64,000 nucleotides of DNA from Thermoplasmatota archaeon (GTDB taxonomy: Archaea > Thermoplasmatota > B47-G6 > B47-G6B > 47-G6): positions 1 through 64,000 of the forward strand of contig JAPDJS010000002.1 of NCBI GenBank assembly GCA_029258975.1. The letters are read 5' to 3'. Positions 24,209 through 32,458 of the stretch are shown here, piece after piece (the first letter of the stretch is position 1; every line of letters begins with the position of its first letter). Both the position numbers and the translations under genes were made by a program. Below the pieces are notes generated by a model that was not told the DNA's origin, did no database searches, and worked only from the letters and a program-made list of their open reading frames with translations.

Positions 24209-25834
24209 TTATACTGCAAATGGTAGACCCTCACGACCATATCTTTGGAACCTTACAATGATTCTTAGCACGTCGTTATATCTGAGAATCTTCTGCTCAA
24301 CCATCTTCTTCAATATTCTTGCTCTGAAGAATAATTCATCATAGATTTGACGAGGATCTTCAAAACCCATGCGTGGAGCAATTTTCTTTTCTAAAATGAA
24401 GCTATTGTAAAGCCCTCTGAATATATGCTTATCATCTATAGGATCCCACCTAAATACTGCCCTAGTAACGACTCCACCTAATTCTTTCCTATATCCCTCG
24501 ATTTCTTCAACAGATATAGTACGTCTTACAAAAGATCCACGATAGTACATTGCCTGTTGGAAAACCCCGATATTAAGGTTGTCGATGAATGTTACTGGAA
24601 TGTTAATAGGATTTCCTGTAAGCCTTTGAATCATCTTTAATATAGACGAAGCGTGAAATGTCGCCATAACTGGGTGTCCCGTCTGCATTGCCTGGAAAGC
24701 AACAGCAGCTTCTGCACCTCTAATCTCGCCTACAATGATGTAGTTTGGCCTAGATCTTAGTGCCGCCCTCAAAAGATCAAACATGGTTACTCTACTTTCC
24801 TCCGGTCCGGTCTCTCTCGTGATTAAACGTTGCCAAGTTGGATGTGGTGGCCTTACTTCTGGTGTATCCTCTGCAGTATACACTTTCCAGTCATAAGGTA
24901 TAAACACAAGGATCGCATTAAGCAATGTTGTCTTACCCGAAGCAGTCTCTCCTGATACGAATATGCTCATACCATTTTCTACTGCTAGCCACAAATAAGC
25001 TGCAACCTCGGGAGAAAGTGTTCCCCATGCGATAAGCTGAGTGATGCTTATAGGCTCATCTTGGAATTTTCTTATCGTAAACGATGGTCCCTTGAGCGAG
25101 ACGTCTGTACTATATATTACATTCAATCTTGATCCATCGGGCAACGAAGCATCGACAATGGGTCTTTGTTCACTTGCTGGGCGACCTATGCGTTCTGTGA
25201 GGTTAGCTAAATAAGCTCTAAGCTCCTCTACGGTTTTGAACACAATGTTGGTCTCCATCATTCCGAAAATTTTATGGACAAGATGTAATGGTCCTACTCC
25301 GGTACAATGAATATCTTCTAAATATGGATCCCTTGTGAGGGGTGTTAAAGGACCTATTTCTACTAAATCTTTCTTTATATGATATCTAACTCTATCTAAC
25401 TCCTCCCTCGTGACGTATATCCTCTCTTGTCCAACAAGCTTTGATAAAAATCCTGCACCCGGTGTTGTAGTGACAACTCTATCTAGCAACTCATCAACAA
25501 GTGCTTCAAATTCTTCTTTATTTTCCGGAGTTTTCTCATAAGGAGCAAGCCTTAGAATATTGTTTAAAATTCTTTGGTATCTCTCCGGATCTATAGGTTC
25601 GGGTTCTATTACATTATACCTCCTATTACCATCCTCATCTGTGAAGACGTGTACGAAAATTGGATCACCCACAGGATATACTATAGAGAATTTTTCCAAT
25701 CTTCCTAGATCCCTAGTAAGTACTTCCTTAAATTCGGGATATTCTCCATATTTTTTCTTATAGTTTTCAATGTATCTCTGTAGATGCGGATTTCTTTTCA
25801 TTGCTAACCTGAATTTCTGCGGAATTTCTGGCAT
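24209..25834 (-). CDS. flaI: Archaellum motor ATPase FlaI (ArlI)
   Basis: A 541-residue hexameric secretion-type ATPase that powers assembly and rotation of the archaellum. Walker A is VSGETASGKTTLLNAIL (about 310), the Asp box VYTAEDTPEVR, Walker B YIIVGEIRGAEA (about 375) and the His box MATFHASS. The N-terminal third is the FlaI-specific domain that contacts FlaJ. The length fits the family. It follows flaH with one base between the genes. Confidence 0.96.
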   Translation of the reverse strand: MPEIPQKFRLAMKRNPHLQRYIENYKKKYGEYPEFKEVLTRDLGRLEKFSIVYPVGDPIFVHVFTDEDGNRRYNVIEPEPIDPERYQRILNNILRLAPYEKTPENKEEFEALVDELLDRVVTTTPGAGFLSKLVGQERIYVTREELDRVRYHIKKDLVEIGPLTPLTRDPYLEDIHCTGVGPLHLVHKIFGMMETNIVFKTVEELRAYLANLTERIGRPASEQRPIVDASLPDGSRLNVIYSTDVSLKGPSFTIRKFQDEPISITQLIAWGTLSPEVAAYLWLAVENGMSIFVSGETASGKTTLLNAILVFIPYDWKVYTAEDTPEVRPPHPTWQRLITRETGPEESRVTMFDLLRAALRSRPNYIIVGEIRGAEAAVAFQAMQTGHPVMATFHASSILKMIQRLTGNPINIPVTFIDNLNIGVFQQAMYYRGSFVRRTISVEEIEGYRKELGGVVTRAVFRWDPIDDKHIFRGLYNSFILEKKIAPRMGFEDPRQIYDELFFRARILKKMVEQKILRYNDVLRIIVRFQRYGREGLPFAV

Positions 25835-25835
25835 T

Positions 25836-26540
25836 TCACGCCACCTCCGCTATCTCAGTCAATAAACCTATTCTCGGTACAACACGGAAGCCTATAACTT
25901 CGGATACATCGGCATTTGCCAAATTGTACCTCCTGACGACAATGTTTCTCCTCAACTCTCCGCCAATCATTGAAGTCTGTAATTCCAAATAAATGTCAAC
26001 AGTTCCTCTAATGGCATTAAGGACGTCATCACCTAAATCTGATGGATCGATAGTGATTATGACGGTCTTCTCCTTGAGACATATTCTCTTGAAGAATTCT
26101 AAGGTCTCGTAAACATTTTCAGGTATCATATCGTACTTCACGAGGGATGAAAACGTGTCGAAGATAGTTACATTCGTGGCAAAAAGTTGTGGTGATGACA
26201 TAATGGTTCCTAAAAAGTTGCTTCTCTTTTTAGATTTGCCCAAAAGAGGATATACTGGGAATACTTTTAGTTTTTCTTCAAGTATGTGTGAAACGACGGG
26301 ATAATTCAGAGACTGCATTTGTTCTAGAAATGATCTAAATGTTAGCTCTGAAGTAACGTAAGTGACTGTATGGCCATTATTAAGTAGTCCATATGTAATC
26401 CTTTGAGACACTACACTTTTACCGCTACCATAGCTTCCTTCTATAAGTACCACAGCACCCACAGGTAGGCCTCCCCCTAGTTTTTGGTTCAATTCGTCCC
26501 TATCAAGGAACATGCTAAAGACTTCCGGCATGATAATCAC
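25836..26540 (-). CDS. flaH: Archaellum regulatory ATPase FlaH (ArlH)
   Basis: A 234-residue KaiC-like protein. It has Walker A EGSYGSGKSVVSQRI (about 32-46), a TVTYVTSELTFRSFLEQM segment and a Walker B strand (NVTIFDTFSSLV). FlaH binds ATP and forms a ring with FlaI in the motor. The start is ATG with a GGTGAT site; the inner Met (MPEVFSMF) at 26528 is also possible. Confidence 0.94.
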   Translation of the reverse strand: MIIMPEVFSMFLDRDELNQKLGGGLPVGAVVLIEGSYGSGKSVVSQRITYGLLNNGHTVTYVTSELTFRSFLEQMQSLNYPVVSHILEEKLKVFPVYPLLGKSKKRSNFLGTIMSSPQLFATNVTIFDTFSSLVKYDMIPENVYETLEFFKRICLKEKTVIITIDPSDLGDDVLNAIRGTVDIYLELQTSMIGGELRRNIVVRRYNLANADVSEVIGFRVVPRIGLLTEIAEVA

Positions 26541-26560
26541 CTCATGGCCTACCTGTGGGA

Positions 26561-27013
26561 TTAAATTCTAAAATACATCTCGTCTGATACGCCATTATCT
26601 AATACAACCTTTACTTTGTGATCTCCTGAAGATAGGCTTACATATATGTGGAACTCCACCACCGTGCCAGGACTCCAGTTTTCTTCGCCGCCCATTATGG
26701 TAGCCGTAATATTGCTATCGGGTATCACTAACCCGTCTATTATTATAGTAACTTTTGACGTGTATAATATATTCTTCCCTGTATTTTTCACATATATTAT
26801 TAGTTCTTCAGTAGTAGAGTTATAAGGAACTGATTCTGGATCATTTATTATTGTAATATCGCTTTTTAGTACACTAGAGACAATATCTGACCTAACTCCT
26901 ATATCCGATGAGAGTTTATAGGTTATTGTAGTAAATATCCCCGCCAATGTTACTGCAACAATAACCGCTGCAATAAAGAATATTGACTTGGTTGCAGATG
27001 TATCCAGACCCAT
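26561..27013 (-). CDS. flaG: Archaellum stator protein FlaG (ArlG)
   Basis: A 150-residue protein with one N-terminal helix (residues 10-30, SIFFIAAVIVAVTLAGIFTTI) and an extracytoplasmic beta-sandwich domain (TIINDPESVPYN... with NTGKNILYTSKVTIIIDG). FlaG and FlaF form the pseudoperiplasmic stator that binds the S-layer. The order next to flaF and before flaH supports the call. Confidence 0.9.
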   Translation of the reverse strand: MGLDTSATKSIFFIAAVIVAVTLAGIFTTITYKLSSDIGVRSDIVSSVLKSDITIINDPESVPYNSTTEELIIYVKNTGKNILYTSKVTIIIDGLVIPDSNITATIMGGEENWSPGTVVEFHIYVSLSSGDHKVKVVLDNGVSDEMYFRI

Positions 27014-27052
27014 GTTAATTCCCTCCCTAAGGAACTAAATTTGTCCCCACGA

Positions 27053-27499
27053 TCACACTATGGTCACGTTGGCATATGCCGCTACGCCGTATTCTGTAAC
27101 TATCGCAACCCTAGTAGGAGCAGATGTAAGCGATATTGTTACAGTAACACGTTCCCCAGGAAATGCCTTTGTTGTACTAGAGGCTGCCGAGACGGTATAC
27201 GTATATTCAGTAACATTGCCTATGAATGTCCCATCCACTAGTATGTTTGTAAGGTCTAAATTTAGAACTGTATCGCCGCGATTCTCAAATGTGATAATCA
27301 GAACACCAGAAGAGGAGTTATAAGTAGCATTTAAAATAGAAATGATGGTATGAACTTTTGAAGATAAAATCTCAGCGTTAATTTTTTTAGCTTCAGATAA
27401 CTCATCAAGATAATTAAAATAAGATGCTCCTAAAACTCCTGCCATCAAAAGAAATGTAGAAAAGAGAACTGCAGACACCGCAATTTCACTAAACCCCAT
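27053..27499 (-). CDS. flaF: Archaellum stator protein FlaF (ArlF)
   Basis: A 148-residue protein with one N-terminal helix (about 7-29), then a beta-sandwich (SSGVLIITFENRGDTVLNLDL, then GERVTVTISLTSAPTRVAI). FlaF binds S-layer protein and anchors the motor. The start overlaps the end of the FlaC/D/E gene by 11 bases. Confidence 0.9.
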   Translation of the reverse strand: MGFSEIAVSAVLFSTFLLMAGVLGASYFNYLDELSEAKKINAEILSSKVHTIISILNATYNSSSGVLIITFENRGDTVLNLDLTNILVDGTFIGNVTEYTYTVSAASSTTKAFPGERVTVTISLTSAPTRVAIVTEYGVAAYANVTIV

Positions 27500-28478
27500 A
27501 GTAGCCCTCCAGGCTACGCCTTAACTTTCTAATCTCCATCTCAATGGAGTTCAGCAGATCCTTATCGATCTCTTCGCCTTTGATACGCATTATGAAGATC
27601 AATGACTTAATGTGATCTTCTGCTGGAAGTCTCCAGTCTTCTATTGTCCTCTTAATCTCTTCTTCTGGTTTCACAGTAGTGCCTCCAAATTCTGCTACCA
27701 GTTCTTCTTCACTATAAGAGACGTCCTGAATTACACCTCTCGCATAAGCCATTAGCTGTCTCTTTGCATAATCGCTTATCCATCCTATGTCTTTGTAGTA
27801 CTCTAACAGGAGAGGCAATGTTTTGCGATCTACCCTCTCTAGGAGGAAGCCGATCCATCGTAGGGTAATTGTCGTCGATATAAAGTCATTAGGTATCTTT
27901 TCTAGGATTGGTTTGGGCGGCTTTAGTATTCCTGTTGGCTTTTCTTTCATTTTTTCTGGTATTTCTTCTACTCTCACTTCTGTTGGTTTTACTTCCCGTT
28001 TTTCTTCAACTGGTGTTGGTGGTACTTCTGGTGCCTTTTCTTCTAATGCTCCTACTATTTCTTCTATTGGTACCTCCTCTGGCTTCTCCTCCACTTTTTC
28101 TTTTGTAGGGGGTTGTGCTGGAGCCTCCACGAAAGGATTAATCTGTTGAGATACGAGTTCATATATGGACGTGAGCTTTCTTATCTGATTGTCCTTTTCC
28201 CTCAAATCATCCCTAATTGTGTCTATATCCCTTCTAAGGTTTTCCACTGCTGAGGTGAGACGTGACACACGCTCCTGAATCTCTTTAAGCGCTACCTTTA
28301 TTTCGTCAAGTTCTGGGGGAGGTCCAGGTGCTGATGCTGGCATTTCCTGTGGGCCTGGAGGACCCTCTGATTCTTTTACTGGTATCACTTGCTCCTCTTC
28401 CCCTAGCAGTTCCTCCAATTCTTCTAATTCCAATTCTTCCTCTTCTTTTTCCTCCTTTTTCTTGCGACCCAAGACCAT
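27489..28478 (-). CDS. flaCDE: Archaellum FlaC/D/E fusion protein (ArlCDE)
   Basis: A protein of about 329 residues. The start is a glutamate-rich basic region, then Pro-rich and coiled-coil segments (about 60-115, typical of FlaC) and another Pro/Glu-rich linker. The last 130 residues are the FlaD/E domain (TLRWIGFLLERVDRKTLPLLLEYY, later WRLPAEDHIKSLIFI). FlaC/D/E form the cytoplasmic ring that links the motor to chemotaxis through CheF-type adaptors in euryarchaea. A second, small FlaD/E-like protein lies at 30258-30566. The GGTGA site points to the ATG at 28478. Confidence 0.9.
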   Translation of the reverse strand: MVLGRKKKEEKEEEELELEELEELLGEEEQVIPVKESEGPPGPQEMPASAPGPPPELDEIKVALKEIQERVSRLTSAVENLRRDIDTIRDDLREKDNQIRKLTSIYELVSQQINPFVEAPAQPPTKEKVEEKPEEVPIEEIVGALEEKAPEVPPTPVEEKREVKPTEVRVEEIPEKMKEKPTGILKPPKPILEKIPNDFISTTITLRWIGFLLERVDRKTLPLLLEYYKDIGWISDYAKRQLMAYARGVIQDVSYSEEELVAEFGGTTVKPEEEIKRTIEDWRLPAEDHIKSLIFIMRIKGEEIDKDLLNSIEMEIRKLRRSLEGYYGV

Positions 28479-28532
28479 GATGGTCACCTCTTATTATTAC
28501 TTCCTCGCACCTCTTATTTTACTCTGACTCCT

Positions 28533-29168
28533 CTACGAAATTACTATGTAACGTCCAATGTAAACGTCGGGAGTCCAAGTATCAACGAGTGATGGTATTC
28601 CCGGCTGAGGGATTATCTTTATTTGCAGCCTAGTCTGAGTGGTGAGGTTTAATCCTGCCGCAGTTGCGTTAATGTATATTCTCACAATGTCCCCATGGTA
28701 AATTATTGGCTCAGTAACACTAAACGTCCCAGAAGAGTTCCTTATGAGTTTTACTGAGAAATGTGTAGCGTCGGCCACTATTGGCGTAGTACTAGATGTC
28801 TCAATGCCACCCCAAACAAGGGTGGCGAGACTACTGCCATCTGTGATTTCAATGATGAGTTTTCGCAAGTCTATGGGATCGCTTCCACTAAGTACTGTCA
28901 TATCCAGGAGTAGATAGTTTATCTTGGTATCCAATGTGCCAGTTGAGGAATTATATCGATCCCCAACGAGTCCCAATATTTTCACGCCGCTTGAAACTTC
29001 TGATATGGCATTTGTAGCAACGTTTTGGGCACTTTGCTGGGCCATGTAGGTTGTTTGTATTATGACGCCAGCAGCTACTGCTGCCACTAGGATAGACGCT
29101 ATAAAGACTAGTAACCCACCAAGTCCACTTTCGGCTCTCTGGTCGCCACTGAAAGTCGCTGGCACCAC
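28533..29168 (-). CDS. flaB2: Archaellin FlaB2
   Basis: A 211-residue archaellin. The class III signal peptide ends ...RAESG, with cleavage expected after Gly15 before LGGLLVFIASILVAAVAAG, the filament core helix. The rest is the beta-sandwich outer domain, with Asn-x-Ser/Thr sites (NSSTG, NSSGT, NATAA, NLTTQ) that could be N-glycosylated. The start is GTG. A 76-base block coding for the core helix is identical to that of flaB1. It is one of two ordinary archaellins. Confidence 0.9.
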   Translation of the reverse strand: MVPATFSGDQRAESGLGGLLVFIASILVAAVAAGVIIQTTYMAQQSAQNVATNAISEVSSGVKILGLVGDRYNSSTGTLDTKINYLLLDMTVLSGSDPIDLRKLIIEITDGSSLATLVWGGIETSSTTPIVADATHFSVKLIRNSSGTFSVTEPIIYHGDIVRIYINATAAGLNLTTQTRLQIKIIPQPGIPSLVDTWTPDVYIGRYIVIS

Positions 29169-29211
29169 TAGTCACCACTAGAAATAAACTAGGAAGGAGG
29201 AACTGCTAGGT

Positions 29212-29877
29212 TTATACTAGTGATACGTACGTCTTTCCTGCGAATGTAGCTGGTGTGGTAAACTCTTCAAGGGTTGGTACTCCGTGCTTAGGTATAATCT
29301 TTATAGTAACTTCCGTCTGGGGTCCAATACTCCACCCTTCAACACTAATCACAATCTTAAGAAGGGTCCCTTGAGTAACTACTGGAGATGTTTTACTGAA
29401 CTGATTATTGGGATCTCTAAGAACTACTACTGTGAAATCTGTGTTAGCAGTTGCGTTTTCTTCGGCAGAAGTAATGTCTGTGAGAGTTGTGTTGGCAGCC
29501 CCCAACCAGCTATAGTCTAACTTCAGGTTCGCTTCATGAGTTCCATCAGTAATTTCAATTATTGTGTTGTTGAGATCTATAGCATCACTACCTGCATGTA
29601 GCGCAACTTTTAGGTAGATGTATTTAAGCGTATTAGTGGTATTATCCACTTTGCCTTCTACGCTTAGAATCTTAAAGCCATTAGATACATCTTTAATCGA
29701 TAGCTCCGCTGTAGTTTGTGCTCTCTGCTGGGCCATGTAGGTTGTTTGTATTATGACGCCAGCAGCTACTGCTGCCACTAGGATAGACGCTATAAAGACT
29801 AACAGGGCTCCCATACCGCTCTCAGCACGGCGGTCCGCAATAAAGCGGCGGAAGCCTTCAAATCTTGGTCTAGGCAT
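29212..29877 (-). CDS. flaB1: Archaellin FlaB1
   Basis: A 221-residue archaellin. A basic leader (MPRPRFEGFRRFIADRRAESG) is cut after Gly21 by FlaK/PibD-type peptidase to expose MGALLVFIASILVAAVAAG, the core helix. The D1 domain has TLKYIYLKVALHAGSDAIDL and EITDG as in the other archaellins of the locus. Several Asn-x-Ser/Thr sites are present. A GGGGTGAG ribosome site precedes the ATG. Upstream is a GC-rich structured leader and the left inverted repeat. Confidence 0.92.
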   Translation of the reverse strand: MPRPRFEGFRRFIADRRAESGMGALLVFIASILVAAVAAGVIIQTTYMAQQRAQTTAELSIKDVSNGFKILSVEGKVDNTTNTLKYIYLKVALHAGSDAIDLNNTIIEITDGTHEANLKLDYSWLGAANTTLTDITSAEENATANTDFTVVVLRDPNNQFSKTSPVVTQGTLLKIVISVEGWSIGPQTEVTIKIIPKHGVPTLEEFTTPATFAGKTYVSLV

Positions 29878-30257
29878 TTCTCACTCACCCCAATCCCTAT
29901 CGAACGGCTTCACCTCCCTCCTTTTTAGGAGGGAAATTAAACGGGGGTTGAACCCCGGGGAGGATCCGCCTGTTTTCCACCGGCGCCTCAGGTTACAGAC
30001 GGACCCTCCCAAATTGATACTCCTGACTTCAGCTTAAATAATGTTTACGCAGAAAATCTTGGTGTATTATAATCAAATTTAAGTTTACTCTCTGATTATC
30101 AAAATTGATAACCATAGAACTTGTCAAATCAAAAATTCAAAAACCAAAGAAAACTTGAGAGTATATATGGGTGTCTGTATGAATTTCATAAAATGATATT
30201 CAGAATCTAAAATTAGGAGAGATGCTAAAAGCAAAAATAAAGACAAAGATGAGGAAA
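29878..30257. promoter_or_regulatory. flaB1 promoter and structured leader region
   Basis: No gene is present. Near flaB1 (minus strand) lie two hairpins: CCCTCC / GGAGGG around TTTTTA (29919-29936) and CGGGG / CCCCG around TTGAA (29942-29959). The inverted repeat at 29968-29992 follows. TATA-like sites on the minus strand are at about 30067-30076 (GATTATAATA) and 30030-30040. A dyad TTATCA-AAAT-TGATAA (30096-30111) lies upstream of the first, and a TATATATA run is at about 30162. Confidence 0.5.
29968..29992. repeat. 25-bp inverted repeat, left copy (archaellin module)
   Basis: This 25-base GC-rich sequence (begins GCCTGTTTTCC, ends CCTCAGG) is the perfect reverse complement of 32188-32212. 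It contains the palindrome GGCGCC and ends in CCTG / CAGG. It stands 91 bases before the flaB1 start, in otherwise AT-rich DNA. Confidence 0.85.
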
Positions 30258-30566
30258 CTAAAAAGAGTTCTTTGATAATATCCAATGAGTAAGCGATTCT
30301 GTAAAGTCAAACATATCTAGTTCTTCTTTACCGCTTTTCATTAGCCATATGAGGCGCATTGCCTTCATGTGATCCTCGAAATCCATGAACCCCTTAGTCT
30401 CATTGCTTTCTGGGAGCATTTTTATGCACGTAACTATGTCCACAAGATCTTCTCTGGATATTACTCCTAATTTCTCATAATACGCAGCTACGCGTTGCGC
30501 TTCCTCTCTTCCAAGATTTTTCACAAGATGTTTTGCCAGCGCTAGTTTATACAATAGCTCAATCAC
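30258..30566 (-). CDS. Small stand-alone FlaD/E-like protein
   Basis: A 102-residue protein that resembles the C-terminal domain of FlaD/E: LYKLALAKHLVKNLGREEAQRVAAYYEKLGVIS corresponds to the lead helices, and MDFEDHMKAMRLIWLMKSG to the WRxxxEDHxKSLxFI motif of FlaC/D/E at 27489. It lacks the coiled coil and the N-terminal domain. It lies 12 bases after the long archaellin and inside the inverted-repeat segment. It could be an alternative cytoplasmic subunit used with that archaellin. Confidence 0.75.
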   Translation of the reverse strand: MIELLYKLALAKHLVKNLGREEAQRVAAYYEKLGVISREDLVDIVTCIKMLPESNETKGFMDFEDHMKAMRLIWLMKSGKEELDMFDFTESLTHWILSKNSF

Positions 30567-30578
30567 CGTTATTGCACC

Positions 30579-31934
30579 TCAGACGAGGTTCACATAGCGA
30601 TCGCCAAAGAATGGAGGTACTGTAAACTCTTCAATCAATGGATATCCATTTGGTGGGATTATTTTAATAAAGACGTTTGTACCAGGCTTCATGTCTAGCC
30701 CAATGGCTGAGGCATTTATGAATATCAGTATAATGTCTCCTGAAGTCACTATAGGATACTCTGGACTGAAGACACCGCCAACGTCTAATATTGGATACGC
30801 CGAAAAGTGCTCGGCATCTGCAGAGTTCTTAGTAGTATAATAGTCCGTCATATCTTGGCTTAAGTTCATTGTGAGCGATACTTCAGTCTGACCGTCTGTG
30901 ATTTCTATTACGGTTTGTCCAAGATCTACTCTGTCAACACCGCCCATAAGGCTAAGCTTTATCATCAAGAACTCTAGACGATCCGAGTAGAAGTCTATGG
31001 GCATCATGTATACAACAACATAAACTCTTTCTACGGTATGATTGCCGTTATCGTCAAGACCTACGAGTATTGGTCTTGATAGAAGTGTCTGGTAGTCTTT
31101 AGCAAATACGTCGACCTTTACATACGCTGTAGGAACATTAAAGATTACACGACCACTAACGTCTGTAATTGCAACTTTTTGACCTCCAGCCCATATTATG
31201 CGAACAGTAGCTCCGGATATAGGTAACTGTGATCTAAGATCTTTGACATCAATAATTAGCTCTGAAATTCCTATTTCTATTAAGTTTACCTCTAGAGTTA
31301 CGTTGTTATAAGGTGCCGAGGTTCCAAAAGTCGATGATGTTATCGTAAACTCTTGAGGCACATAATAACCGTTAGCCTCCGCATAAATCTTGATCGTCTG
31401 AATAGAGTACTGAGAGACGTTAACGTAGATGATTCCTACTCCAGTCTCATTTGTTGTTGTTGTCTCGATATTAACCAGCTTGTTATTGTTATCATACTCA
31501 TAAACATAAACAGTAGCTCCTGATAACGGGTTGTTACTCAGTGCATCATATACTGTAGTTATAACGTAAAATCCATATGATTGTGTTGCAGAGTCATTAT
31601 TCGTTGTTACATTAGTAATCAGTATTTCTTCGGTTGCTAGAACTTCACGCTTTGTAATGTGCTCTCCAACAAGACTCATTAACTCATCTGCTCCTGGAAG
31701 CAGCCTATCTCCTGCAACATTCTTTATGGCAAATGTACCTGAAACCATGTAAAGAATCTGTTCTGAGCTTCTTTCAGCCTGCTGTCTGAAGAGGTTTACA
31801 GCATTTATAAGAACTGCAGCCGCCATTGCTGAAACTATGAGGAAAGCAATGAATATAATTAGGGTACCCATACCTATGTCTGCCCTTTCGTTGTTCACAA
31901 ACCTTCTAATGATATTGTACATTCTCGCTATCAT
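30579..31934 (-). CDS. Long archaellin with inserted Ig-like domains
   Basis: A 451-residue protein, twice the size of its neighbours. The class III signal (cut expected after Gly21, before MGTLIIFIAFLIVSAMAAAVL) and core helix match archaellins, and the last 125 residues (from about 325) match the archaellin D1 domain (DRVDLGQTVIEITDG, then NVFIKIIPPNGYPLIEEF). Between residues about 110 and 320 lie two carboxypeptidase-regulatory or CNA-B-like beta domains (LSGATVYVYEYDNNNK, then PISGATVRIIWAGGQ with VSGRVIFNVPTA). Many Asn-x-Ser/Thr sites are present. It is probably a minor or special surface archaellin, adhesin or cap-like. A GGAGGTG site at the end of the leading ORF serves its ATG. Confidence 0.85.
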   Translation of the reverse strand: MIARMYNIIRRFVNNERADIGMGTLIIFIAFLIVSAMAAAVLINAVNLFRQQAERSSEQILYMVSGTFAIKNVAGDRLLPGADELMSLVGEHITKREVLATEEILITNVTTNNDSATQSYGFYVITTVYDALSNNPLSGATVYVYEYDNNNKLVNIETTTTNETGVGIIYVNVSQYSIQTIKIYAEANGYYVPQEFTITSSTFGTSAPYNNVTLEVNLIEIGISELIIDVKDLRSQLPISGATVRIIWAGGQKVAITDVSGRVIFNVPTAYVKVDVFAKDYQTLLSRPILVGLDDNGNHTVERVYVVVYMMPIDFYSDRLEFLMIKLSLMGGVDRVDLGQTVIEITDGQTEVSLTMNLSQDMTDYYTTKNSADAEHFSAYPILDVGGVFSPEYPIVTSGDIILIFINASAIGLDMKPGTNVFIKIIPPNGYPLIEEFTVPPFFGDRYVNLV

Positions 31935-32161
31935 TGGACATCACCTCCCAGGATCCCTTCAGAAACAGTTCTGAGGACTTTTGTGTCTAAGGTTCCTAGA
32001 GGATATGTCCTCTTGGAAATATGTCCAGTAGCGTGGAGAACGTACGTTCTTACTGTTCTCTTTGTTAAACCCTTCGGCTGATCTTCAGAAAATCCCCTAC
32101 CGCGAGGGTTCGTAAGAATATCATTAAAGATATGTTCAACACCTAACCTATCAACCATCAA
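31931..32161 (-). CDS. 76-residue unknown protein at the head of the long-archaellin operon
   Basis: A basic soluble protein with a short helix (RLGVEHIFNDILTNPRG), a Lys/Arg/Thr-rich middle and a closing TLDTKVLRTVSEGILGGD. No family is recognised. Its last codons carry the ribosome site GGAGGTGATG of the long archaellin, and TGA overlaps that ATG, so translation is coupled. It starts 27 bases from the right inverted repeat. It might be an archaellin chaperone or a regulator; no evidence decides. Confidence 0.5.
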   Translation of the reverse strand: MMVDRLGVEHIFNDILTNPRGRGFSEDQPKGLTKRTVRTYVLHATGHISKRTYPLGTLDTKVLRTVSEGILGGDVQ

Positions 32162-32187
32162 GATCCTAACCTACCTGGGGGCCCGTC

Positions 32188-32212
32188 CTGAGGCGCCGGT
32201 GGAAAACAGGCA
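32188..32212. repeat. 25-bp inverted repeat, right copy (archaellin module)
   Basis: Perfect inverted partner of 29968-29992; the pair bounds 2,245 bp. It lies between the likely promoter of the long-archaellin operon (TATA about 32254-32263) and the first ORF. Confidence 0.85.
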
Positions 32213-32230
32213 ATGGGGTAAATATCACTC

Positions 32231-32263
32231 AATGATTATCATTAATGAAAATCACTTATAAAA
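32231..32263 (-). promoter_or_regulatory. Promoter with overlapping palindrome for the long-archaellin operon
   Basis: On the minus strand TTTTATAAGT (32263-32254) is a good TATA box; transcription should start near 32230. The palindrome AATGAT-T-ATCATT (32231-32243) lies just below it, overlapping a second dyad TCATTAATGA (32239-32248). Related TTATCA/TGATAA dyads occur near flaB1 (30096-30111). A repressor site is likely. Confidence 0.5.
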
Positions 32264-32377
32264 CTTACTTTGTGGTTGGTTTTATAAATGATTTATATAT
32301 AAGGAGAAATGGACCTCGGGCTAAGAACAAAACTTTATAAAAATCGTGGGTTTTCGTAAATAGTAGCTCAAAAATAT

Positions 32378-32453
32378 GGGGCCGTGGGGTAGCTTGGTAT
32401 CCTTCCGGCCTTGGGAGCCGGCGACCCGAGTTCAAATCTCGGCGGCCCCACCA
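32378..32453 (+). tRNA. tRNA-Pro (anticodon TGG)
   Basis: The acceptor stem GGGGCCG / CGGCCCC, the T arm with TTCAAAT and the anticodon loop CTTGGGA between CCGGC and GCCGG give anticodon TGG. CCA is encoded at 32451-32453. A TATA-like site (TTTATAAAA, about 32332-32340) lies upstream. Confidence 0.95.
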
Positions 32454-32458
32454 TTATA

